From Pyrus communis (Eukaryota; Streptophyta; Magnoliopsida; Rosales; Rosaceae): a stretch of DNA of 64,000 nt. The translations under genes were made by a program, and so were the position numbers. Positions 33,225-42,738 of this stretch are shown here, piece by piece. The stretch covers positions 17,884,572-17,948,571 of the forward strand of contig NC_084807.1 of assembly GCF_963583255.1 (NCBI RefSeq), in the 5' to 3' direction. The notes under the pieces were generated by a model. That model was not told where the DNA came from, ran no database searches, and saw only the letters and a list, made by a program, of their open reading frames with translations. The first letter of the stretch is position 1, and each line of letters starts with the position of its first letter.

Positions 33225-33600
33225 AACCCAAAACATAACATTGTTTCTGGAAAAAAAATCAGATACAGCGTTTGTTTTTTCTATGCACAAACAAACATTG
33301 TATCTGGAAAGAAAAGAACCAAAATCCAAAAACAGTGACTTAAATTCCAGAAACAGTGACTTAGATTCTAGAAACAGTCTATGTTTTAACATTTGATTGT
33401 TTCTTTTCTTTTATGTATCAGTTGATTATATTTAAGAAATAGGATGCTTATTTTGCTTTGAATTCAAATACAATGAATTACACTATTTATTTTCTAGCTT
33501 ACATTTAAGAAACAGTGTGTCTATTTCATTTGGATCTAGAAACAGTGACTTAGATTCCAGAAATAGTTTACTTTTACAGTCCAGAAATAGTGACTTGTCG
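33225..33600 (+). repeat. Degenerate short repeats around CAGAAACAGTGACTTAGATT
   Basis: At least eight diverged copies of a roughly 20-bp unit containing GAAACAGTGACTTAGATTC or ATTGTTTCTGGAA (inverse sense) occur here, some spaced by A/T-rich DNA. Confidence 0.65.
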
Positions 33601-33741
33601 TTATTATTGAATAACATGCAGATCTCAAATTTATTTTCTAGAGAAACAAACGATGAACTCCACTAACGAAGAAAAATTGAAAAACAATACCTCGAATACT
33701 TTATGAATAGTAACAACAATCACGTATCAACGAAATAATAG

Positions 33742-33750
33742 AAAATATAA
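33742..33750 (+). repeat. 9-bp target-site duplication of MULE-like element 1
   Basis: AAAATATAA here and again at 35086-35094, exact. A 9-bp duplication is characteristic of Mutator-like transposases. Confidence 0.8.
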
Positions 33751-35085
33751 GGGTAAAGTACAAAAAACTACCTCAACTATTGGTGTCACGACACTTTCAT
33801 ACCTCATCTTTTAAAATTGACAATGTCATACCTCATCTTACGAATTTGTGTCAATGTTATACCTTCCGTTAGCTTGGTCATTTATTTCTCAGTTAAATAC
33901 TAATGTGGCTTGATTCGGGACCTATTTTTTATTAAAAAATTATTAAAAACTAAAAAAAATCATTTAATATTTTAAATATTAAAATAATAAAGAAAAGTTA
34001 GAAAAAAAAAAAAAAAAAAAAAACCAACATCAATTCGTCCCCTTCCCCCCTTCTCTCTCTTCTCCCCATCTTCATCTTCTTCCCCTTTTCTGCAACTGCA
34101 ACCTAGAAAAAAAGAAGAGAGAAAAAAAAAAAAAAAACCAATTTGTTTTCCCCGCTCCCCACCCCCTATTCTCCCTGCACCACTCTCCGCACCCAACCTC
34201 CCCACCTTCGCACCCACCCTCTGCACCCAACCTCGCACCCATTACCTGCAACCCAAAAAAAAAAAAAAAAAAAACCCAGAAAAAAACCCAAATCTCGTTG
34301 AGGTGGAATCAGGAAACCTTTGCTAGGCCGATTCCGAAGGTTGAGAACTTGGGCGCGGAGAAAATGGGGGGAATGGGTGTGGAGGGAAGAAGGTGGGTGC
34401 GGGGGGGACGGACAAACTGGTTTTTTTTTTTTTTTTTTCCTTCTCACTTCTTCTTGTTCTTCTTTTGCAGGTTGGGTGCGTGGGTTGGGGGGGGGGGGGG
34501 AAGGGAGGGAGGACGAACTCGGTTTCCCTTTTCTTTTCTTTTTTTTCCGTCTTTTTCTTCTTTTTCTTCTTCTTCTTCTTCCTCCTTCGGGGTTGGGTTT
34601 TTTTTTTTTTTTTTTTTTCCTTCTTCTTCCTCCTCCTTTCTGGGTTGCAGGGCATTGGGTTTGTGGTGGGGGGAGGGGGGACGAACTAGGTTTGGTTTGG
34701 GTTTTTTTTGTTTTTTTTTTGCTCTCTTCTTCTTCTTCCTCCTTCTTCTTCTTTCTGGGTTGCAGGAAGATGGGGAAGAGAGAGAGGAGGGAGGGACGAA
34801 AGGAGAGGTTTATTTTTTAAATTTTTTATGTACTTTTTTTTTATTATTTTAATATTTAAATAATATTATATGATTTTTTTAATAATATTTTTTTAATTTT
34901 TTAATAAAAAATAGGTCCTGGATCAAGCCACGTCAGCATTTAACTGAGAAATAAACGGCCAAGCTAACGGAAGGTATAACATTGACACAAATTGTAAAGA
35001 TGAGGTATGACATTGTCAATTTTAAAAGATAAGGTATGAAAGTGTTGTGACACTAATAGTTGAAGTAGTTTTTTGTTCTTTACCC
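33751..35085. mobile_element. MULE-like element 1, non-autonomous, long TIRs
   Basis: Length is 1,335 bp, with terminal inverted repeats of about 240 bp (33751-33990 and about 34840-35085) starting GGGTAAAGTACAAAAAACTAC and TTTACCC at the right. TIR blocks such as CACTTTCATACCTCATCTTTT, GTCAATGTTATACCTTCCGTTAGC and GGACCTATTTTTTATTAAAAA reappear inverted on the right. The flanking duplication is exact (9 bp). No transposase frame is present. The interior (34000-34830) is poly-A/poly-T plus four or more diverged units of about 95 bp with GGGTTGCAGG and GGACGAACT, some inverted. The related element at 50703-51907 has similar TIR blocks. Confidence 0.82.
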
Positions 35086-35094
35086 AAAATATAA

Positions 35095-35427
35095 ATTAAA
35101 TAGCATGAGGATCTATATTTTTGTTTCAAAGAAAAAGTAGAAGGTCTGCAAAACAATGATGAACTCCATTAACAACAAAAATCTGGAACTCAACCTAAAA
35201 AAGTTAGGGGTAAAATCGACAAATCATAATTTATTATAGTTAGGCCATTTTTAGTTGGACTACTTTAATATGGGTTTTATACTAATCATTAAACAAAACT
35301 TATAACATGATTTTTTATTAAAACTAAAACTTTTCAAGCCATTTTCATTAGTTTTTATTTTATTTTAAATGTTCTCCAATCAGGTTGTGACACTAGCATT
35401 TTAATTAATAAGGGGATGGTATATTAC
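35095..35427. other. No gene seen
   Basis: A/T-rich spacer that ends in ATTAC, the target site of the elements at 35428 and 44963. Confidence 0.5.
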
Positions 35428-35660
35428 TGATAGGAGCATATTTAGGCGACTTACTTAGCTTGTTTTCGTGCATTCATATTGTTAATTCATAGTTGTTTTA
35501 GTAGTTTAAGCCATTTTCGTGTGTTTTTAGGTTCATATGGCTAAGGAAGCAAAAAGATGCATTTTGGAGCATTTTGGAGCAAAATTGGACTTGGAATGGA
35601 TAGCTTATGTTTGGAGCAAAAGGAATGGACGAAATTGAAGGATTCCTAATCCATTGCAGC

Positions 35661-36190
35661 CACATGCACCCATAATCATTCACACCTTGCAGCCACATGC
35701 ATTCACTCTTCATAAATCAGCCACATGCACATTCAATCATTCACACCAAAACCTTGCACATGCAATCCCTTTAATTAATTCAACCTAGCTGTCATTGCAC
35801 ATGCATTCACTCTTTAACCCACATGCATTTCCACCCACATGCACTCTCATTCTTTAATCCATTCAGCCACAAGACATTATCATTGCACCACATTCAGCCA
35901 TTCCATCTCCCATTTCAGATTGCATTCCAATCATTCCAACCAAATCACATGCACTCCCACCCTTTAAATCACATGCATTCCCTTCATAAATCAGCCACAT
36001 GCACTCATAATCATTCAACCAACCTAGCTGTCATGTTTCCCCTTTCATCATTCCCTCACATTCTTTAATTCAGCCAACACATGCTTACACATGCATTTCC
36101 AACCCACATGCATCCTTTAATCATTCAAACATGCAGCCACATTCCCTCCTAGCTGTCATGTTCCCCCCATTTCACCTATAAATAAGCATG
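35661..36190 (+). promoter_or_regulatory. Cluster of 14 CATGCA (RY) motifs in U3
   Basis: I count 14 exact CATGCA hexamers on the plus strand in about 530 bp, mostly as CCACATGCA, ending just before and at the TATA box. Chance expectation on one strand is about 0.13. The RY element CATGCA is the known binding site of plant B3 factors (ABI3, FUS3, LEC2). The same cluster is in the 3' LTR (42972-43501). Only a few related motifs are in the older LTR at 1730-3567. Confidence 0.6.
36177..36184 (+). promoter_or_regulatory. TATA box of the 5' LTR
   Basis: TATAAATA lies directly after the CATGCA cluster and is repeated at 43488-43495 in the 3' LTR. It is the likely promoter of the element's RNA. 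Confidence 0.6.
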
Positions 36191-36392
36191 CATTACACCT
36201 CAATTCATTCAACACTCTTCCATTTCAGAAATTCATCCATACACACCAACAACATCCCCTTAGAATCCAAAGTGCCGTGCACATTCACCACCAGAAATCA
36301 TCCCATTGCCGTGGCCTCCCCCTTCCATTTTCACCACTCCCTAAGCCATTCACACCATCAAACTATCCTTAGACCTTGTGCTACAACGAAGA

Positions 36393-36610
36393 GGAAGAGA
36401 AGAGTGCCTAAACGTTCATACAATTCAAGTTTGAGTTGTTGGAATGTTTAGGTGTTTCTTTGATTTCAATGTTTAATTTCAATACTCTTTGTTTTGTACG
36501 AATGAGGAATGGAAGAGAAGAGTGCCTAAACGTTCATACAATTCAAGTTTGAGTTGTTGGAATGTTTAGGTGTTTCTTTGATTCTCTTTGTTTTGTACGT
36601 ATGAGGAACT
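36393..36610 (+). repeat. 118-bp tandem duplication inside the LTR
   Basis: GGAAGAGAAGAGTGCC begins at 36393 and again at 36511. The following 73 bp are identical and CTCTTTGTTTTGTACG-ATGAGGAA is shared in the second half. The same duplication is present in the 3' LTR (43704-43921), as expected after a round of reverse transcription. Confidence 0.85.
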
Positions 36611-37651
36611 AAACCCCCCTTGGCTAGGGGGGGAATTCGAAATATATGTTTATGCTTGCATTTTGATTTGATTACTTCTAATTGCGTTTCATAAGTTGTG
36701 GATTCAATTTGTTTAACCGTTTGATTGATAACTTATTTATGTATGTTTATTGAGAGTGCACGCTTAATTTTCATGCATGAATATGACGCTAGAATATAAG
36801 TGAGTTTCACCTAATTGTTATGAACTTATATTCACAAGTAGTGGAGGTTGCTTATAAACAATCGCGTTAAACGAATCCTTGGCATAAGTTTCATGCGTAT
36901 TCCATAGTTATGAATGCCTCGTCGATGTTTATGATTTCCGTTGAACTTAATGATCCTTGTTGAATGTCTCTATCATGCGTATTCCATAGTTAGGGACTTT
37001 GATTAGGAATAATTTGGTTGTAATGCGTATTCCATTCAATCCAATGAATCTAGGGAAATCTGAAAGTTAATTTAAGCGGATCTAATTAACTTGGAGCATT
37101 GAGAATTCATGGTTTATTGAAATGCAATTGGAAATCGTTTTATTATGCAAGTGTAACATGTGTGGAGATGAACCCCTTGGCTAGCTTCCATTCATTCCAT
37201 TTCATCAAATTCATATTTACATTCTGCTTTAATTACAATTTGTTCATTTAGTTTAATTTCGTCAAAACTCAATCCCCCTTTACTTTATTGTCCAATTTAG
37301 TTAGAAATTGTCTTAGTTTATGTTTCTAAGTGTTTTGATTCAATTTATTACATAATTTCGTCCAAATTCACCAAAGTGCTCAAAACTGCCCAGAAAGTGT
37401 TTTTAAGGCAGTTTTGAGTGTTTTGGGTGATGTTTGAGTCTTTTGGTTTGTTTTAGTGTTTTAAAGTTTAGTTTTGCATTCTTTGAGTCTAGTATAGTGT
37501 TTTAAGTTGTGTTTTTACGTTTTTGAGTCAAATCCAAGTGATTAACAATCCCTCCTAATCCCCGGTCCAGAACGATCCCTACTTACATACTTACTACAAT
37601 TTGACAAAAATAGGGTTTAATTTGTGTGCGTATAATTCTCGCATCAAATTT

Positions 37652-37670
37652 TGGCGCCGTTGCCGGGGAT
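37652..37670 (+). other. Primer-binding site, tRNA-Asp
   Basis: TGGCGCCGTTGCCGGGGAT lies 5 bp after the LTR. It is complementary over its length to the 3' end of plant tRNA-Asp as I recall it (ending CCCCGGCAACGGCGCCA). Confidence 0.85.
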
Positions 37671-37776
37671 TAGCAAATTTGCTAATCTCTTGGATTGTTC
37701 GTTTCTGTTATGTATTTTAGTTTTAGTTTTTGATTTTTGTTTTGTTTGTTGATTTCAAGTACTAGAGAAGCACAAC

Positions 37777-38811
37777 ATGGCACTTGATAATGCTTCTCTT
37801 TTGTCACAGCTCATGGAAAGGTCCCAAATGCAAAGCGTTGGTACATTTGATCTTCAATCAAGGAATAACGTGTTTTCTAATACTTACAATTCGGATTGGA
37901 GTGATCATTCAACTTCTATGTGGTGGGAACCTCAAAATGTTCAACAAGAAGGATATTGGCAGCCACCTCATATTCAATATGCCCAACCAAACTCAAGTTC
38001 GTCAATAGATTATAATCAAAAGCTTAATGAATTAATTTGTTTGGTGCAGGGCTCACAAAATCAAGTCAAGGAGGGCCAAAATCAAGACAAAAGGTTGGAC
38101 CACTTGGAAAAGCAAATTGGGCAGATCGCGGAGTTCGTAGGACAGTTTCGAGACCAAGGCGAACTCCCTAGTTCAACCATTGCAAATCCGAAGGGAGAAT
38201 TTGAAACTGCCAAGGAAATCATGTTGAGAAGTGACAAGGAGGTTGGAACGGACCCTCAACCATCAAAATCAAATCACAAGGAAGAGGAATACACCCAACC
38301 CACGGCAAAGGTGGAAACACCTTTACCGGAGGCACCTATTGCTCCTATGCCATCTAATTCAGGTATGGTTGTTCCAAATTTCATTATTTTTAACCCCGTT
38401 CCAACAAGTATCCCTATTCCTTGCAGATTCATGACTTCCAAGGAAGAAGAAGGTGAAAAAGACATCTTGGAAGCCCTTCCAAAGGTGAAAAGTAGGGAAT
38501 GTCATGAATTCATCAAAGAGGACGTTCTTGAAACCACAAAACCCAAAGAAGTTGAATTTGATGACATTGGACAAGTCATAACCATCACATGCAATCTGGC
38601 CAAGTCCAATATCCCTGAAACTTTCAAAGGAGTGGTGTTTGTCATTGAGTTCTTGTCGAACAAAACAAGTAAGTCATCTTTTCCAAATTTCATTACATTT
38701 TATACTAACTTGTTGTTTTTTATGAATCAGGCACCTACACTAGAATTCAAACCAATGCCGGTTCACTTCAAGTATCACCTTCCATTCAAGGACCAATTCC
38801 ATGCCGTTTGA
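37777..38811 (+). CDS. Shortened gag/pol-like ORF of Gypsy-like copy 2
   Basis: 344 codons from ATG 37777 to TGA 38809. It has a Gln/Asn/Ser-rich N-terminus and a segment LDHLEKQIGQIAEFVGQF then GELPSSTIANPKGEFE (residues about 107-150), the form seen at the end of plant Gypsy gag. A Pro/Glu-rich linker follows, then SNIPETFKGVVFVIEF. The C-terminus APTLEFKPMPVHFKYHLP resembles the stretch before reverse transcriptase in Athila/Tat-type pol (LKPLPxHLKY). No zinc knuckle, protease or RT is visible. The ORF looks like a gag end joined to a pol start by internal deletion. It is open, but its function is unknown; it may be expressed from the LTR promoter. Confidence 0.65.
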   Translation: MALDNASLLSQLMERSQMQSVGTFDLQSRNNVFSNTYNSDWSDHSTSMWWEPQNVQQEGYWQPPHIQYAQPNSSSSIDYNQKLNELICLVQGSQNQVKEGQNQDKRLDHLEKQIGQIAEFVGQFRDQGELPSSTIANPKGEFETAKEIMLRSDKEVGTDPQPSKSNHKEEEYTQPTAKVETPLPEAPIAPMPSNSGMVVPNFIIFNPVPTSIPIPCRFMTSKEEEGEKDILEALPKVKSRECHEFIKEDVLETTKPKEVEFDDIGQVITITCNLAKSNIPETFKGVVFVIEFLSNKTSKSSFPNFITFYTNLLFFMNQAPTLEFKPMPVHFKYHLPFKDQFHAV

Positions 38812-38823
38812 TTTGATATATAT

Positions 38824-38862
38824 ATAAAAAAAATAAAAAAAAAATAAAAAAAAAAAAAAATT
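38824..38862 (+). repeat. A-rich tract between the two convergent ORFs
   Basis: TATATATAAAAAAAATAAAA followed by more A runs lies between the stop of the plus-strand ORF (38811) and the stop of the minus-strand ORF (38889). Confidence 0.7.
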
Positions 38863-38888
38863 ACTAAACATGGAGAAAGATGGAGCCT

Positions 38889-39605
38889 TCACAGAGGTTG
38901 TTTACGTGAAGCCCCACTACGAGGCGTTGGAGCGGAAGGCATAGAAGCGGAAGGCATAGAAGCGGGAGGCATAGAAGCGGAAGGCATAGAAGCGGAAGGC
39001 ATAGAAGCGGGAAGCATCGGAGCGGAAGGCATCGAAGCGGGAGGCATCGGAGCTAGAGCATTCCAGGCCTCAATACTTGGCCAAACGCTGGATGACCCAG
39101 GAAAAAGGTGCCTCTGGAGATAAGCCGCAAACCTTTGATGGTCACTTTGAATTCGACCCTCAGATTCTTGCAGCTCATCAAGCTTCCTCTTCATGCCCGA
39201 CGAATAGTTATTTGCAAGCACATGCAAACTTCTATTCTCGTACTTAAGCTGCTGGATCTCTTGCTTAAGACTTTCCACCTCTGCCATCAATGATTCCACC
39301 TGACGGGAGCGAGCAAGCAGGCGTTGGCCCATGTTGGACACAGAGCTCGCACACTGAACACTAAGTGCGAGGGACTCTTGAACGGCCAACTCATCGGACC
39401 GTCCTGACAGCAGCCTACTATCTTTTGGAGTGAGGAGGTTCCTAGCTACTATTGTAGTTGTTGTGGTGTCCTGCATCACGGAGTCTTCACCTGTAAGAAG
39501 ACCGTTAGAAGATAAAAAAGAAGGGCGCCATACATTACCTTGACGGGGCGCAACCGGATCGCTGCTGAGACTCAAATCTAAGCTAAGGTTCGATGAGTTT
39601 GCCAT
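38889..39605 (-). CDS. Opposite-strand ORF of the retroelement: EAR-like motif, coiled coil, Met-Pro repeats
   Basis: 238 codons from the minus-strand ATG at 39605 (MANSSNLSLDLSLSSD). The frame is open further upstream to 39734, but the downstream ATG gives the more natural start. Residues 7-13 are LSLDLSL, an LxLxL pattern like the EAR repression motif that binds TOPLESS corepressors. The middle (about residues 100-170: ARSRQVESLMAEVESLKQEI, then KRKLDELQESEGRIQSDHQR) has heptad spacing expected of a coiled coil. The C-terminus repeats ASMPSASMPPASMP. No catalytic motif is seen. It lies between the gag/pol-like ORF and the 3' non-coding region, convergent with the former. Opposite-strand ORFs are known in some plant Gypsy elements. 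I cannot name this one. Confidence 0.6.
   Translation of the reverse strand: MANSSNLSLDLSLSSDPVAPRQGNVWRPSFLSSNGLLTGEDSVMQDTTTTTIVARNLLTPKDSRLLSGRSDELAVQESLALSVQCASSVSNMGQRLLARSRQVESLMAEVESLKQEIQQLKYENRSLHVLANNYSSGMKRKLDELQESEGRIQSDHQRFAAYLQRHLFPGSSSVWPSIEAWNALAPMPPASMPSAPMLPASMPSASMPSASMPPASMPSASMPSAPTPRSGASRKQPL
38930..39056 (-). repeat. 15-bp tandem repeat encoding Met-Pro pentads
   Basis: About eight units of GGCATAGAAGCGGAA and variants (plus strand). They are in frame with the minus-strand ORF and give five-residue units (ASMPS/PASMP). Confidence 0.85.
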
Positions 39606-39736
39606 TTTTTCAAAAGTGTTCAAAGAGAAGGGGTGGATGGAGTAAATTTTCAAAGGGCCGGAGACAATTTTCAAGAATGGGAGATCTTCAGAGTGTGTAT
39701 GTTGGCGGTGATCGATAGCTCTATAAAAAGCCAAGG

Positions 39737-40560
39737 CGACGCGTCCACCGATTCAAAGAGCCGGATTTTCCGGCGTAAGTTAGGCGACGCTCCCTCGGCT
39801 TTTCAGAAAACACATTCAACTTTGTCAAAAGATTTCTGACAAAGCTGAAAACACGTGGAGGCCATCATCGCAACTACACATCTTTAGCTGACAAGCGCAA
39901 AGTTCGGCGACGCTTTCTCTGCTTTTCAGAAGACGCGTGCAGCTTTGTCAAAAGGAGCCGCATCCGCACTACTACGTGTCGTTCAGAAAGCGAAGGGGCG
40001 CCTGCTCAGAAATCGAAGAGGCGTCTTCAAAGATCGAAGAGGCGCCACTATTTCAAAAAGCTGGATTTGCGGGATCGAAGAGACGTTTGTCGACAAGGGT
40101 AAAAGAACAGTACCACCACTTGATATTATCTCTATATATGTCGACCTTCGTCTTTTGTGGCAAGGCAGACCTGAAGAAAATGCCCAACTCTTCCTCACCT
40201 CTGAGGGCGCACTCCCAGCAAAGCCTTTCGAAATACTCAAATTCCTCTTCTTCCCCAATGATGATACCAGATGCCTGGAGTACAGATGACCCAGGAGGAA
40301 ACAGCACAACAAATACATGTGCTGATTCATTCACCGCTTCTTCAAAAGCAAAGGTATCTCATATCATCAAGGTCAAAAGCAAAAGTATCTCATATCATGC
40401 TCTTTCCCTGTCTTTTTCTTTGTCCTTGTTCTTACTCGCATGGCAAAGTGAAAGAAGCAATCAGCCGGCACTTGGAGTCAGTCTTTCGATTTAGAGCTAA
40501 CTGCCTGGAATCTATTCCTGGTTGCTTACCTAGCGTTGCTCTCGAGTAGTCATCTTCAAC
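39737..40560 (+). other. Internal non-coding region with degenerate GGCGACGC/GAAGAGGCG repeats
   Basis: Diverged direct repeats occur: GGCGACGC..., CTTTTCAGAA-AC-C then GTG-A-CTTTGTCAAAAG at about 39783-39835 and 39911-39957, and ATCGAAGAGGCG at about 40010-40045. Open frames exist in several registers on both strands, but none has motifs or a consistent codon pattern. A plus-strand TATAAAAAG lies at about 39722-39730. I consider this non-coding. Confidence 0.45.
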
Positions 40561-42738
40561 GGAGCAAGTAAGGCAAGTGAAAATGATACATTGAAGCATG
40601 TGGAGACAAGGAACAACTGCATATGCTGAGCTATCCTCTAACCCTCTTCAATACAAATTGGAAAGATTGAACAAAGAAACAGATAAAAGGAGGAAGCTCA
40701 GACCTTCGGGGAAGACCAAAAGAATCCTGCTGCCCAGTTCAAGAAGTAGCACAAAGGAAAATCAACGATGGGCAGAAACCAGTTCAAGAGTAAGCCTGTG
40801 GAATCACAAAGATCAAAGCCTCAATGCAATCACCAAGGAGAAGAGGGAATTTACACTCCATAACCAGATTTGCGTCCCTAAACTCTTCTCTTTGTTAAGT
40901 TACATTCTGCCATGTTTAGTATGTTTAGTTGCTTTTTGTGTGTTTACTTATGTTTTGTGTGAATCTATGCTTAAAACATTGAGGACAATGTTTGATTTAA
41001 GTGTGGGGGGGGGGGGGTAACTAAGTATATTTGATGCAAATTCGTGGGATTTTATCACCCATAACTTCAAATGTTGTTCCTTGCTGTTTTAAGGTGTTTT
41101 TAAGTTGTTTTAGAGTGTTTTAGTATGTTTTGTTTTTATAACTCCGAAAATCACATAAAAATTTGAAAAACATGTTTTAAAAAGCCTAAAAAGAGTGTTT
41201 TGAGTCGTTTTTGTGTGTTTGTGTCTTAGGGTACCTTCCAACACAATGATAAGGATTTGGTTTGTAATTGCATGACTGTTAAAAAGAGTTATAAACATAG
41301 AGAAAAGTTTGATTTACTCTTGGTATATGCTTGGTTATGGTTATAATGTATGACTTCACATGCAATCATAAAAGAAAAATTCGTTTTTGTAACATGCTTG
41401 AAGGAAGGAACTCAAACAAACGCTACAACCTTGTGAGACTTGAGCCTAAACGTTCTTTGGAGAGTTATTTTCTGTGATTCTTTGTTTTCTAAAGTTGTTG
41501 CATGATCTCATTATTCCTTGCTTGGTTGCTACTTAGAATGCAATTGTATCATGATAGAACTAAATGCTAGAACTTAGATCCGTTTCATTCAAAGCATGAC
41601 ATTGAATTGCATAACATATATCAAGATGAAGTTGTGTAGTTGCCACCATAGCCAAATAGCCTTACTTCCCATATTTCGTATATATTAGTTTTAACCCTGT
41701 TGAGCCTCGTTTAGCCTATTTTCTTTGTTAACCACATCACCCCTTACCTAGCTTAGAGTAGGACTTTCCCATACCCTTGTTCTTGAGTATAGTGGAGCAT
41801 GACTTAGAAGGAATTCTTTTTTAGTGACATTATTACAGAAAACAAGTGTGGGGGAATGGATTTTTGTGTGTATGTATGTGCCTAAATCTTAAAGGAGGCA
41901 CGGAAAAAAAAAAAAATTGTGAAAGAAAAAAAAAAAGAAGAAGAAAAGAAAGAAAAAGAGTGAAAATAAGTGAGAATGGACTCACAAGTGTGATTGTTGA
42001 AGAAAGGGCCCAAAAAGTTTGAATATGGCCCTAAGTTTTGTGTGACTTCCCCTTGGGTGTTCAAAGTTGACTTCTGCGTTCTAAAGGGAATTCTAAGTGC
42101 CTAATTCAATACTTTGCTCACTATTGCTTAAAGAACGTTTGTTTTCCCTATCCTTTCATTGTTAGCCAACTCCCCAAGCCCCATTACAACCCGTGACTTC
42201 TATCTTGAGTGTTATGTGTTTCAATTTGTGGAGTTTGAACTTGGTATGAGCTTATGGTGTCACTGGTTCTCACTTCTAAGTAGTAGCATTCCATTCATGA
42301 GATCATACCTAAACATGCTTATTAACTCCAGAAATTGCTCTCTTTATGATACATATATGTGAGTGTTCGTCTACATATTTACATCAATCTCTCACATATA
42401 ACTAGTGTAGGGTGTGTAGTCAGAAAATCTGTGTGAAAATAGAGTGCATTCTAATAAGGAATTGAGGAAATTCTCTAAGGCATGTTACAACATTCAAATC
42501 ATGGTTTTAAAATGCTTAATTGTGAACTAGTATGTGGTGACTATGAGTAAGAATGTACTTAAGTGTAAAGATGGCTAAAATCTGTGGGAATAATGATTTT
42601 TAACTTGTCATGTGCATTGGAAATCCCTGAGACGATTGTTGGAAGGTTTAGGTTGTGTTTTACTTGTTTAGTGTCGTTTTGTTTGTTTTGTTTTACTGTT
42701 TTGCTCGAGGACGAGCAAAAGATAAGTGTGGGGGAATT
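40561..42738 (+). other. 3' non-coding internal region of Gypsy-like copy 2
   Basis: Collinear from 40982 with 1-1729. It has three purine tracts of the form AAGTGTGGGGG (about 41000, 41845 and 42724), the last being the polypurine tract next to the 3' LTR. An A/G-rich stretch lies at 41895-41975. A 140-codon frame at 40598-41020 has no recognisable domain and ends in a poly-Gly run from the G tract, so I do not call it a gene. Confidence 0.6.

Larger units (their letters stand above)
35428..37646 (+). repeat. 5' LTR of Gypsy-like copy 2
   Basis: 2,219 bp from TGATAGGAGCATATTTAGG to TCTCGCATCA. It contains a CATGCA-rich region (35661-36190), a TATA box (36177-36184) and an internal 118-bp tandem duplication (36393-36610). 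Confidence 0.93.

Noticed and set aside
32750..33238. Hydrophobic 162-codon ORF
   Set aside because: Its hydrophobic part is a 51-bp tandem repeat and it starts in a poly-T region. No homology signal.
33972..34852. Phe-, Gly- and Lys-rich ORFs on both strands, some looking membrane-like
   Set aside because: They derive from poly-T/poly-A and G-rich units in the interior of MULE-like element 1. No frame is preferred.
35640..36190. CRISPR-like array from repeated CACATGCA
   Set aside because: Spacing is irregular, repeats are only 6-10 bp, and the sequence is a plant LTR.
39937..40549. Overlapping plus- and minus-strand ORFs of 90-185 codons
   Set aside because: Open in several registers, no motif, inside the non-coding repeats of the Gypsy-like element.
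40598..41020. 140-codon ORF ending in a poly-Gly run
   Set aside because: No domain. The C-terminus is the G tract, and the homologous region in copy 1 is not available for a conservation test.
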